NCBI GenBank assembly: GCA_002481295.1 | Contig: DLDU01000037.1 | Location: forward strand, 63,097 to 127,096 | DNA from: Prevotella sp. UBA7764 | GTDB lineage: Bacteria; Bacteroidota; Bacteroidia; Bacteroidales; Bacteroidaceae | Direction of reading: 5' to 3' | DNA: 64,000 bases | Shown here: in pieces, positions 27,875-36,197 of the stretch | How positions within the stretch are numbered: position 1 is the first letter of the stretch | Layout of the letters: each line of letters opens with the position of its first letter | Translations under genes and position numbers: made by a program | The notes under the pieces: model-generated | Database searches by the model: none | Seen by the model: the letters and a program-made list of their open reading frames with translations, nothing else | Told to the model about the DNA's origin: nothing

Positions 27875-29359
27875 ATGCAAGAGATTATAATGATTGAAAA
27901 TGGCGTGACCCGTATGCCAGCGTGGCGTATGGCAGAACCCGTCAACTACACCCTTAAAGGCGATGAGCAACAGGCGATCGTGGGACCTAACGGTGGCGGT
28001 AAGTCAATGCTCATCGACATTCTCGTCGGCCGCCATCCGCTGCTGATGCGCGATGTGCAATACGACTTCTCGCCAAGCACCAGCCCGCTGGTCTCTGACA
28101 ATATTAAATATATCACTTTCCGCGACGCTTATGGCGGCGACAACGATAAGAGCTATTACCTTCAGCAGCGGTGGAACCAAATGGAGATCAACGAGGAGAC
28201 ACCTACCGTCGGCTCTAAACTGGAGGAGGCTTATTTGAGATCGGGTGAAGACTCACCGCGCCATCGTGAATTGCGCGACCGGCTCTACAAGATGTTCAAC
28301 ATCGACAAACTGCTCGACAAATACATCATTCTGCTGTCGAGCGGTGAGCTCCGCAAACTGAAATTGACCGAGGCACTTCTCTCCGCTCCGAGAGTGCTGA
28401 TTATGGACAATCCCTTCATCGGACTTGATGCCGAGGCGAGAGACCAGCTCAAAGAGCTCTTGAAGATGCTCGTCGGACAGCAGAATCTTCAGATTATCCT
28501 TGTACTGTCAAAGAGCGACGACATCCCCGACTTCATCACCCATGTCGTTGAGGTCAGAGACATGAAGGTGAGGCCCAAGGTGACGCTTGCGGAATATCAG
28601 GCTCATCGTCAGCCCATCCCGCCACATGTCTTATCCGAGAGCAAGGCACAAGCTATCCTTAACCTGCCGGAGCGACTGAAGGATTATCATGCTCACGACG
28701 TGGTGAAGATGCACAATGTACGCATCCAATATGGTCAGCGCGTCATCCTCAAGGATCTCGACTGGACAGTGCACAATGGTGAGCACTGGGCGCTCAGCGG
28801 ACAAAATGGTGCCGGTAAGTCTACACTGCTGAGCCTCGTCTGCGCTGATAACCCACAGAGCTATGCCTGCGACATCTGTCTCTTCGATCAGAACCGTGGA
28901 AGCGGAGAGAGCATTTGGGACATCAAAAAGCATATCGGCTACGTGTCGCCGGAAATGCACCGCGCTTATCAGCGTGACCTCCCTGCCATCAGAATCGTGG
29001 CAAGCGGACTGAAAGACAGCGTGGGACTCTATGTCAAACCTGACGAGAGCGAATACGACACCTGCCGCTTCTGGATGTCGGTGTTCGGACTTGAGGGCTT
29101 GGAAGAGCGGACATTCTTGAAGCTCTCCAGCGGCCAACAGCGTCTCGTGCTCCTGGCGCGGGCCTTCGTCAAAGACCCGCAACTGCTGATCCTCGACGAG
29201 CCGCTGCATGGTCTCGACAACAGCAACCGACGCCTGGTGAAAGATGTCATCGAGACTTTCTGCAAGCGACCCAACAAGACGCTGATCATGGTCACGCACT
29301 ACGAAGAGGAGCTTCCCGCATGCATCGACCACCATATCAGGCTCATGAGACATATATAA
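27875..29359 (+). CDS. Tandem ABC ATPase (ModF-like)
   Basis: A 494-residue protein with two ABC nucleotide-binding domains and no membrane part. NBD1: Walker A VGPNGGGKSMLIDI, signature LSSGELRKLKLTEAL, Walker B VLIMDNPFIGLD. NBD2: Walker A SGQNGAGKSTLLSL, signature LSSGQQRLVLLARA, Walker B LLILDEPLHGLD, then the His switch VTHYEEE. Walker B of NBD1 has Asn in place of the usual catalytic Glu (DNP rather than DEP), so domain 1 may be hydrolytically weak. The layout matches ModF/PhrA-like proteins linked to molybdate metabolism in some bacteria, but there is no mod gene nearby, so that role is not supported here. Confidence 0.86.
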   Translation: MQEIIMIENGVTRMPAWRMAEPVNYTLKGDEQQAIVGPNGGGKSMLIDILVGRHPLLMRDVQYDFSPSTSPLVSDNIKYITFRDAYGGDNDKSYYLQQRWNQMEINEETPTVGSKLEEAYLRSGEDSPRHRELRDRLYKMFNIDKLLDKYIILLSSGELRKLKLTEALLSAPRVLIMDNPFIGLDAEARDQLKELLKMLVGQQNLQIILVLSKSDDIPDFITHVVEVRDMKVRPKVTLAEYQAHRQPIPPHVLSESKAQAILNLPERLKDYHAHDVVKMHNVRIQYGQRVILKDLDWTVHNGEHWALSGQNGAGKSTLLSLVCADNPQSYACDICLFDQNRGSGESIWDIKKHIGYVSPEMHRAYQRDLPAIRIVASGLKDSVGLYVKPDESEYDTCRFWMSVFGLEGLEERTFLKLSSGQQRLVLLARAFVKDPQLLILDEPLHGLDNSNRRLVKDVIETFCKRPNKTLIMVTHYEEELPACIDHHIRLMRHI

Positions 29360-29365
29360 AATAGC

Positions 29366-29507
29366 AGCCTCACCCCCGTGCCCCTCTCCCAAGGAGAGGG
29401 GAGTGATATGCTTCAAGAAACCATAGCATCAACCATCACTGCGCCTACCAAAACACCCGCAAAGCATTCTCCCCCCATCCTTGGGAGAGGGGCACGGGGG
29501 TGAGGCT
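29366..29507. repeat. Palindromic element with 29-bp perfect inverted repeats
   Basis: The 29 bases at 29366-29394, which contain CACCCCCGTGCCCCTCTCCC, are repeated exactly in reverse complement at 29479-29507. About 84 bases lie between, partly a second small hairpin. The element fills most of the gap between the ABC ATPase gene and the next gene and is G/C-rich in an otherwise A/T-rich spacer. It looks like a REP- or MITE-type element. Confidence 0.85.
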
Positions 29508-29605
29508 GGAGGGGAAGAGTGCTTGAGTATGATGAACTATATATAATAATGTGTAGGGTCCTACCCTATTTCTATATAAGAATGTAGAACATAAAAAAAT
29601 AGACA

Positions 29606-30103
29606 ATGAAAACAATGAAAATGATTCTCCTTACGCTTGCTTTGACCTTAGCGTCTGTTGAGGTAAATGCTCAGGAGATCTATAACGAGGTAAAGCGTAT
29701 GCAAAAACAGTTTGAGACTGTCAAACTGGACAAGACCAAGAAAATGGATGAGCGCAAGATTGCATCCTTCAAATGGGATGCCATCGAGTATATGCTCTAC
29801 AAAGCAAAGCAGGACAGCACCTTCACAGAACTGCAACTGGGCAAACAAACCAACGCTATGGTTGACTTTGTCAACCTCTTCATCAAGCGACTGGTTGAGG
29901 CAGGCAACAGCAAGAACAAGAGCAAACGCGAGGCCGTGGCTCTTCGCTTCAAGAATGCCAGCATTAACCACAGTCTCTTTCACGATGAAGATAAAGACCT
30001 CGCCTTAGCCTATTACGACAATCCCAAATTTATCACCCAATTTTCGTTAGACACTGACTGGGTCGAAGCTCTTAAAGAAATAAGAGAGATGGATTGGAAA
30101 TAG
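29606..30103 (+). CDS. Small secreted protein of unknown function
   Basis: A 165-residue exported protein that I cannot assign. Residues 1-22 are a signal peptide (MKTMKMILLTLALTLASVEV with cleavage near VNA-QE). The mature part is helical and highly charged (KTKKMDERKIASFKWDAIEY, NSKNKSKREAVALRF) and ends EALKEIREMDWK. It has a terminator of its own and no obvious functional neighbour. Confidence 0.78.
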   Translation: MKTMKMILLTLALTLASVEVNAQEIYNEVKRMQKQFETVKLDKTKKMDERKIASFKWDAIEYMLYKAKQDSTFTELQLGKQTNAMVDFVNLFIKRLVEAGNSKNKSKREAVALRFKNASINHSLFHDEDKDLALAYYDNPKFITQFSLDTDWVEALKEIREMDWK

Positions 30104-30137
30104 TCATTCCGCCGTCTTCCCTTCCTATTCTGTCAAT

Positions 30138-30184
30138 TCCCATGACTTTCTTAGGCGATACCTATTAAAGTCATGGGATTTTTT
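30138..30184 (+). terminator. Terminator after the small secreted protein
   Basis: TCCCATGACTTT and AAAGTCATGGGA form a perfect 12-base stem followed by a run of six T on the plus strand. Confidence 0.85.
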
Positions 30185-30978
30185 GTCTTCAGCGGAAGCC
30201 TTCCTAATTTGAATAAGCACTTTCTCCGGTAACTTGTCACAGTTTTCAAAGGGGATAGGCGATGAAGTCGCGATGTTTCCATCACGGTGTTTTCGATGTC
30301 ACCCCCCCTATAGGAAAATAACAGTGCCGTGGATATTTCCTATGGGATGAAAAAATAGAAAATCTCGTGGCACGTCAATATACATGCTTGAAAATCTTTT
30401 CTAAATTACTAAAATACCCAACAAAAGATTATCCGCCCACAGTTTCATTCTAGAGAAGTCACAAAGGTCTGAATGAGAGGAGAACGGGATAAGAATGTCA
30501 AAACAGGGGGATTTCGTCATCATCTCGGTTGGGTTTGCCAGTCATTTCAGTGAAGTTTGTCGGTCATTTCTGTGAAGTTTGCCGGTCATTTCAGTTGTTT
30601 TTGCCGGCAATCTCGGTCATTTTACGGACATCAGAAAACATATGTCTCCATATCTTTCTGTTATTCAACAACTTAATAAAATCCACGAAAAACGCATAAA
30701 TCGGGGAAGAACCACTCCGCTGGCAAATAACGCGAAAATAAGGCCTATAAAATGTCAGTTTATTCAACAACTACATTTTCTGCCTGTGACATCACTATAC
30801 AGAACGGGAAACGACCTATTCCTGCTTTATTATGTCTACTTTGTTACTATGCCTTTACTATCGTTTCACCATGATATCGACAGACAGCATCAGGTATGTT
30901 ACCAACCCACAGAGAATATCCGCTGCGCCGTTAATCGTTAAAAATGTAACGAACTGCATCTTTCTATCTGTTTTTTTG
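30185..30978. other. Gene-poor spacer
   Basis: About 800 bases with no convincing gene. It holds the 22-bp tandem repeats described separately. A plus-strand frame covering 30579-30941 has no supportable start, ribosome site or protein-like composition. I see no tRNA or known RNA fold. Confidence 0.6.
30533..30623. repeat. Degenerate 22-bp tandem repeats
   Basis: Units beginning GTTTGCCAGTCATTTCAGTG, GTTTGTCGGTCATTTCTGTG and GTTTGCCGGTCATTTCAGTT follow one another with a 22-base period, then a more divergent fourth unit. They lie in the spacer ahead of the glucosaminidase gene. Confidence 0.8.
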
Positions 30979-30987
30979 TAACTTTGC
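30979..30987 (+). promoter_or_regulatory. Promoter -7 element for the glucosaminidase gene
   Basis: TAACTTTGC on the plus strand, 29 bases before the ATG. Confidence 0.7.
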
Positions 30988-31016
30988 AAATATAATTAAT
31001 AGTCATTCTTTCTATT

Positions 31017-31943
31017 ATGAGCATCAGAAATAAGTTCTTTGCCTCCATAATGTGTCTCCTTATCGTGTTGCCGCTGAAGGGGCAGATGAGGTGGAACCAG
31101 GCTTATCAACAATATTTCGACCAATACAAGGATCTGGCCATCGAAGAGATGCTTCGCTACGGTATCCCGGCAAGCATTACGCTGGCACAAGGTGCCTTTG
31201 AGAGCCGTGCAGGACTCAGTCCGCTCGCAACGCAGGGCAACAACCACTTCGGCATTAAATGCCACGGATGGACGGGACGCACAATGAGCCAGGACGACGA
31301 CGACATCGGTGAGTGTTTCCGTGCCTACGACAACGCCAAACAAAGCTATGAGGATCACAGCCGCTTCCTCACGGGCAACCAACGCTATGCCCAGCTCTTC
31401 CGGCTCGACCGTACCGACTACCGGGGATGGGCCCGGGGACTGAAATCGTGCGGCTACGCCACCAATCCCGCCTATGCTCAAAAACTCATTGACATCATCG
31501 AGCTTTATAAACTCAACCAATACGACCACGCACGCCACTACGATAAATTCATGGCTGAGCGGGGAGCACGCGACCACGCCGTGATAGCCGGACAACACCT
31601 CCACCCCATCCGTATCTACAACAAAAACTATTATCTTGTGGCTCGCGAGGGCGACACCTTCAAGTCCATCGGCAAGGAGACTGACCTGCCGTGGCGCAAG
31701 CTGGCTAAATATAATGAGCGCGACAAGCACGATGTGCTCCATGCCGGAGACATCATCTACTTGAAGAAAAAGCAGAAGAAAGCCATCAAAGCCTACAAGC
31801 ACCGCCCCCACGTGGTGAAGCCTGGCGAGAGCATGTACTCCATTGCACAGTACTATGGCATACGCTTAAAGAGTCTCTACAAGAAAAACCACCTGACACC
31901 TGATTATCAGATACATATCGGAGACGAGCTAAAGGTTTACTAA
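31017..31943 (+). CDS. Secreted glucosaminidase with two LysM domains
   Basis: Cell-wall hydrolase of the GH73 (N-acetylglucosaminidase) family. A signal peptide covers about residues 1-22 (MSIRNKFFASIMCLLIVLPL). The catalytic domain spans about 30-165, with YGIPASITLAQGAFESRAG carrying the conserved Glu and NNHFGIKCHGWTG and FRAYDNAKQSYEDHSRFL following. Two LysM peptidoglycan-binding domains follow: one about 205-255 (YLVAREGDTFKSIGKET), one at the C-terminus (HVVKPGESMYSIAQYYGIRL). The 308-residue layout is typical of the Bacteroidetes wall-turnover enzyme. It is upstream of an M64 peptidase, 56 bases apart. Confidence 0.92.
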   Translation: MSIRNKFFASIMCLLIVLPLKGQMRWNQAYQQYFDQYKDLAIEEMLRYGIPASITLAQGAFESRAGLSPLATQGNNHFGIKCHGWTGRTMSQDDDDIGECFRAYDNAKQSYEDHSRFLTGNQRYAQLFRLDRTDYRGWARGLKSCGYATNPAYAQKLIDIIELYKLNQYDHARHYDKFMAERGARDHAVIAGQHLHPIRIYNKNYYLVAREGDTFKSIGKETDLPWRKLAKYNERDKHDVLHAGDIIYLKKKQKKAIKAYKHRPHVVKPGESMYSIAQYYGIRLKSLYKKNHLTPDYQIHIGDELKVY

Positions 31944-31999
31944 AAGTATCGAAAGAGAGATCAACACACATAAATCATTAATCTTGAATAGTTAATAGG

Positions 32000-33244
32000 A
32001 TGAAGAACAAACACTACATTTTGCTGGCTGTGGCCGCCATGATGAGCATGAGCGCTGCCGCCCAGCGTTTCGAAGATTATTTTCAGGACAAGACCCTGCG
32101 CATCGACTACATCTTCTCCGGCACTGCCACAACCCAGCACATTGCCCTTGAGCAGATGTATGTGGAGCCCCGATGGTACGGCAAGCGCCAGCGACTCGCC
32201 GAGGTCCCCGTGGAGGGCAACGGACAAATCACAGTGCGCGACCATAAGACGCAACGCGTCATCTATTGCAACTCCTTCTCCACCCTCTTCCAGGAATGGC
32301 AAGAAGCACCCGAGGCTCAGCACATCGAGAAGTCGTTTGAAAACGTATATCTCGTGCCCATGCCCAAGGATACCGTCGACATCACCGTAGACCTGCGCAA
32401 CAACCGACGCCAAGTCAGCAGTCACCTCACCCATACCGTAGCACCTACCGACATTCTCATCGCACATCTCGGTGAGAAAAATGTCACGCCATACGTCGTA
32501 CTGCAACAAGCTCTGGACATCACTCACTGCATCCACCTGGCCTACCTTGCCGAAGGCTACCGTCCCGAAGAGATGAAGACCTTTGTCGATGACGCACGCA
32601 TGTCTATGGAGACGCTTTTCTCTTATGAGCCCTTCAAAAGCAACCGTCGATACTTCAACGTCGTCGCCGTGGAGTCGCCATCCGAGGAGAGCGGAGCCAG
32701 CGAGCCAGGTAAAGGTATATGGAAAAACACGGCCCTGCACTCCCACTGGGACACCAACTACAGCGAACGGTACCTCACCACGGGGCACCTTAAGGATATG
32801 CACGACTGGCTCGCTGGTACTCCCTATGAGCATATCATCGCACTGGTCAACTCCACACGATATGGTGGTGGCGGATTCTACAACGGGTATCTGCTCGCAT
32901 CCATCCACAACCAATACGCTAAGCCCGTCGTCGTACATGAGTTCGGGCACAGTTTCGCCGGACTTGCCGACGAATATGCCTATGACGACGAGACTGTAGA
33001 CATCTATCCTCTCGACGTGGAGCCTTGGGAGAAGAATATCACCACCAAGGTGGACTTCCGTGGGAAATGGGAAAACCTCATCGGCAAGGATAAGAAAGCC
33101 GGATTCTACGAGGGAGCCGGTTACAAGCCTAAGGGTGTCTACCGCGCCTATTACGACTGCCGTATGCGCACCAATCAGAATCCTGACTTCTGCCCCGCAT
33201 GCCGACAGGCTATACAGCAGCTCATCGACTTCTACGTGAAGTAA
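32000..33244 (+). CDS. Secreted M64 family metallopeptidase
   Basis: Zinc peptidase of family M64, named after a gut-bacterial IgA peptidase; Bacteroidetes carry several of unknown target. Signal peptide at residues 1-21 (MKNKHYILLAVAAMMSMSAA). An N-terminal beta domain covers about 22-140, then the peptidase domain with NIDAAYLAEGY-like core (HLAYLAEGYRPEEM), and the zinc motif HEFGHSFAGLADEY, where the two His and the Glu of HExxH are present and the third ligand lies downstream. C-terminal Cys residues in CRMRTNQNPDFCPACRQ may form disulfides or bind metal. Length 414 residues. I would not assume it cleaves IgA. Confidence 0.9.
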   Translation: MKNKHYILLAVAAMMSMSAAAQRFEDYFQDKTLRIDYIFSGTATTQHIALEQMYVEPRWYGKRQRLAEVPVEGNGQITVRDHKTQRVIYCNSFSTLFQEWQEAPEAQHIEKSFENVYLVPMPKDTVDITVDLRNNRRQVSSHLTHTVAPTDILIAHLGEKNVTPYVVLQQALDITHCIHLAYLAEGYRPEEMKTFVDDARMSMETLFSYEPFKSNRRYFNVVAVESPSEESGASEPGKGIWKNTALHSHWDTNYSERYLTTGHLKDMHDWLAGTPYEHIIALVNSTRYGGGGFYNGYLLASIHNQYAKPVVVHEFGHSFAGLADEYAYDDETVDIYPLDVEPWEKNITTKVDFRGKWENLIGKDKKAGFYEGAGYKPKGVYRAYYDCRMRTNQNPDFCPACRQAIQQLIDFYVK

Positions 33245-33277
33245 GTAACAATAACAGAGGAAAATAAATAATTGCAG

Positions 33278-34099
33278 ATGAAGACCTATTACTTTTTTAT
33301 ATTCAGCAAGACCGACCTGCTTCTGCAACGCTTGCCCGACGGAAAATATACGATTCCCTGCACAGAGGAAACACCGGTGAAGACGCATGCCTGGACTCAT
33401 ATCATGGAGGTCAGCCCCATGGAAAACGGAACGCTCGTGAAAACTATGATGCTCGAAGATCCGCAACATGTAGAGATCATCGATCCCGAGCTGCGCACTT
33501 CAGGCTTCGACTTTATTGGGCTCCGGGCTTCGTTTTATCATCTCTCCACCGAGCTTTATCTCAAGGCCGGCAAATGCCAAGAGCTTCTCTACTGGGACCA
33601 CAACACCCAGTTCTGTGGCGTCTGCGGTGCTCCTATGAAAATGCACACAATCATCTCGAAGCGATGCACACAATGCGGCAAGGAAGTGTGGCCTCAGCTG
33701 GCCACGGCAATCATCGTGCTCATCCATCGAGGTGACGAGGTACTACTTGTTCATGCCAAGAACTTCAAGGGCGACTTCTACGGCCTCGTGGCAGGCTTCG
33801 TCGAGACCGGCGAGACCCTTGAGCAGGCTGTGCACCGCGAGGTGATGGAGGAAACAGGACTAACAATCAACAACCTCCGCTACTTCGGCTCGCAGCCATG
33901 GCCCTACCCGTGCGGACTGATGGTGGGCTTCAATGCCGATTATGTCGAGGGTGAGGTCCATCTCCAGCGGTCGGAGCTTTCGCGTGGCAGTTGGTTCCGC
34001 TACGATGCCCTCCCCCGTATCCCACAGCGGTTGTCCATCGCCCGCATGATCCTCGACGATTGGCTCAAGGGCTATGGCATCGTCTCGGAGCAGGAGTAA
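33278..34099 (+). CDS. Nudix hydrolase, NudC-like (NADH pyrophosphatase or mRNA decapping)
   Basis: Hydrolyses NAD(H) or NAD-capped RNA ends. The 273-residue protein has the NudC layout: an N-terminal substrate domain, a four-Cys zinc ribbon (CGVCGAPM then CTQCGKEVWPQ, at about 110-132), and the Nudix box GFVETGETLEQAVHREVMEE followed by TGL, matching GX5EX7REUXEEXGU. The SQPWPYPCGLMVGF segment is the NudC-type SQPWPFP(x)S motif; the Ser is replaced by Cys-Gly here. Start at the ATG at 33278; a TTG two codons earlier is possible. It follows the M64 gene by 33 bases. Confidence 0.92.
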   Translation: MKTYYFFIFSKTDLLLQRLPDGKYTIPCTEETPVKTHAWTHIMEVSPMENGTLVKTMMLEDPQHVEIIDPELRTSGFDFIGLRASFYHLSTELYLKAGKCQELLYWDHNTQFCGVCGAPMKMHTIISKRCTQCGKEVWPQLATAIIVLIHRGDEVLLVHAKNFKGDFYGLVAGFVETGETLEQAVHREVMEETGLTINNLRYFGSQPWPYPCGLMVGFNADYVEGEVHLQRSELSRGSWFRYDALPRIPQRLSIARMILDDWLKGYGIVSEQE

Positions 34100-34250
34100 A
34101 CGCATCGCTCAGCCATCTCCGCCTTCCTCACATCTTCATCTTTGGAAATGAAAAAGAACAGAAAAGTACCCCAAAAAGGCAGATGAATGGCGGAAAAGGC
34201 AGTAAAATAGGAATTGCGCTTTACTATTTCTTAGTTTTTCTGTCTTTTCT

Positions 34251-34282
34251 TTTGCGCATTGCATAAATTATCGTACTTTTGC
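34251..34282 (+). promoter_or_regulatory. Promoter of the AspT/YidE-type transporter gene
   Basis: TTTG at 34251-34254, a 19-base spacer, then TACTTTTGC at 34274-34282: full -33/-7 match 22 bases ahead of the ATG. Confidence 0.8.
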
Positions 34283-34304
34283 AAAAAAAATGTAAAAATC
34301 ATAT

Positions 34305-36002
34305 ATGGACTGGTTAATCAATCTATTCACAACCCAAGACAGCGTGGCTCATATCGCGCTGCTCTATTCCTTGGTGATCGCCGTGGGCGTGTTGCTGGGA
34401 AAAATCAAGATTGGCGGCATCTCCTTGGGTGTCACCTTTGTTTTGTTCGCTGGCATCGTAGCCGGTCACGTCGGCTTCACGGCCCCCACCCCGATTCTTT
34501 CCTTCTTGCAGGATTTCGGACTGATCCTCTTTGTGTTCTGCATCGGTTTACAAGTGGGTCCGGGATTCTTCGAGAGCTTTAAGAAAGGTGGCGTAACGCT
34601 CAACTTGCTGGCCACGGCCACGGTACTGCTCAACGTGCTGGTGATGTTTGCATGCTACTACATCTTCTTCGACACGAGCAACCGCGTCAACCTGCCGATG
34701 ATGGTGGGTACCCTCTACGGTGCCGTGACCAACACGCCGGGACTCGGTGCTGCGAACGAAGCACTCACCTCGGTGTTTGGAGCCGGTAAAGCACCTCAGA
34801 TCGCCAACGGCTACGCTTGTGCTTATCCTCTCGGCGTACTCGGCATCATCGGTGCCACCATTGCCATCCGCTACATCACTCGCACCAACCTCAAGGAAGA
34901 GGAGGAAAAACTCAACGAGGCCGAGGAAGAAAACCCACACGCCAAGCCACACGCCATGACGCTGAAGGTGACCAACGCCTACATCGCCGGACGTACCCTG
35001 CAGGAGATTTCAGACTTCCTCAACCGCGATATAGTCTGCACCCATCTCTTCCACAACGGTGAGCTGACCACACCTCTTAAGGATACTGTCTTTGAGATGG
35101 GCGATGAAGCCCACATCGTCTGCGCTGAAGCCGATGCCGAGGCCATCAAGGCTTTCATCGGTCCGGAGGTAGAGGCCAGCTGGAAAGAGGCTGACGAGAA
35201 GAGCAAGTCTCCACTGGTGTCGAAGCGCATCATTGTCACCAATCCCAAGATGAACGGTAAGACGCTCGGCAAGATGCACTTCTCAAGCGTCTACGGCGTG
35301 AACGTCACCCGCATCTCGCGTCAGGGTATGGATCTCTTTGCCAGCCGCGACCACCACTTCCACATCGGTGACCGCGTTCTTGTCGTCGGTCCCGAGGACA
35401 ATGTCAACCGTGTGGCTGACCTCATGGGTAACTCGGTCAAGAGCCTCAACGCACCAAACATCGCCACCATCTTCATCGGTATCATCATCGGTATCCTCTT
35501 TGGTAGCATCCCTTTGGCTATCCCCGGCATGCCCGTGCCTCTGAAACTCGGTATCGCCGGCGGCCCGCTGATCATCGCCATTCTCATCGGTCGCTTCGGC
35601 TATCGCATCAAGCTTGTGACCTACACCACCACCTCGGCCAACATGATGTTGCGAGAGATCGGCCTCGTACTCTTCCTTGCCAGCGTGGGTATCAAAGCCG
35701 GTGCCGGATTCTGGGAGACGGTAGTAGCCGGAGACGGACTGAAATATGTCTATACAGGATTTATCATCACCGTGGTGCCTATCCTCATCATCGGTACTAT
35801 TGCACGACTGAAATATAAGTTCAACTATTTCACGATCATGGGTATGATCGCCGGTACTTATACCGATCCACCAGCACTGGCCTACGCCAACGCCTCATGC
35901 TCCAAGGAAGCTCCGGCTGTGGGCTACTCCACCGTATACCCGCTGAGCATGTTCCTCAGAATCTTCGCTGCCCAGATCATCGTGCTGTTCTTCTGTAGTT
36001 AG
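34305..36002 (+). CDS. Aspartate:alanine-exchanger-family transporter with TrkA-C domains
   Basis: Inner-membrane carrier of the AspT/YidE/YbjL family (2.A.81). The 565 residues form two membrane halves (about 1-190 and 380-565, each with the GIVAGH/GPGFFES and [17 protein letters not shown] family repeats) separated by two TrkA-C ligand-binding domains (about 205-280 and 300-370). Gly-rich helices such as [20 protein letters not shown] are typical. Substrate is not known; family members exchange dicarboxylates or amino acids. Located upstream of the threonine operon, but the 196-base gap with its own hairpin suggests separate transcription. Confidence 0.88.
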   Translation: MDWLINLFTTQDSVAHIALLYSLVIAVGVLLGKIKIGGISLGVTFVLFAGIVAGHVGFTAPTPILSFLQDFGLILFVFCIGLQVGPGFFESFKKGGVTLNLLATATVLLNVLVMFACYYIFFDTSNRVNLPMMVGTLYGAVTNTPGLGAANEALTSVFGAGKAPQIANGYACAYPLGVLGIIGATIAIRYITRTNLKEEEEKLNEAEEENPHAKPHAMTLKVTNAYIAGRTLQEISDFLNRDIVCTHLFHNGELTTPLKDTVFEMGDEAHIVCAEADAEAIKAFIGPEVEASWKEADEKSKSPLVSKRIIVTNPKMNGKTLGKMHFSSVYGVNVTRISRQGMDLFASRDHHFHIGDRVLVVGPEDNVNRVADLMGNSVKSLNAPNIATIFIGIIIGILFGSIPLAIPGMPVPLKLGIAGGPLIIAILIGRFGYRIKLVTYTTTSANMMLREIGLVLFLASVGIKAGAGFWETVVAGDGLKYVYTGFIITVVPILIIGTIARLKYKFNYFTIMGMIAGTYTDPPALAYANASCSKEAPAVGYSTVYPLSMFLRIFAAQIIVLFFCS

Positions 36003-36086
36003 CCCAAGGCTGCTATTGAGAATCCTCCTCCCTACAGCAACTGTCTGACTTTTGCTTCGGTTAAAGCCGACAGTAGCATCCTCCCA

Positions 36087-36121
36087 CCGTCCGCCCTGCA
36101 CATTAGCGGCAGAGCGGACGG
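36087..36121. repeat. Hairpin in the leader between the transporter and thrA
   Basis: CCGTCCGC at 36087-36094 and GCGGACGG at 36114-36121 form a perfect 8-base stem with a 19-base loop. No T-run follows, so it may be structure in the thrA leader rather than a terminator. I see no obvious Thr-codon leader peptide. Confidence 0.5.
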
Positions 36122-36197
36122 CAGATTAGAAAACTAAGTCTTGGCATTACCTCTTTGTATGAGGGATGTCAATTCATTCTATAAACATTTTATTATT

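Noticed and set aside
29605..30110. Treating the small secreted protein as an effector or toxin
   Set aside because: Only a signal peptide and a charged helical body are visible; no immunity gene, secretion marker or motif supports it.
30533..30623. Possible CRISPR array from 22-base repeats
   Set aside because: Units are directly adjacent with no spacers and differ from one another.
30579..30941. Possible 120-residue gene in the spacer before the glucosaminidase gene
   Set aside because: It starts inside the tandem repeats, has no ribosome site or promoter, and its composition is not protein-like.
31961..33469. Long open frame of 502 codons opposite the M64 peptidase
   Set aside because: Antisense shadow: the plus strand has a signal peptide and HExxH zinc site, while the minus frame has no start context or motif.
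36003..36197. Threonine attenuator or riboswitch upstream of thrA
   Set aside because: A hairpin is present but there is no leader peptide rich in Thr or Ile codons, no T-run terminator and no fold I recognise as a known riboswitch.
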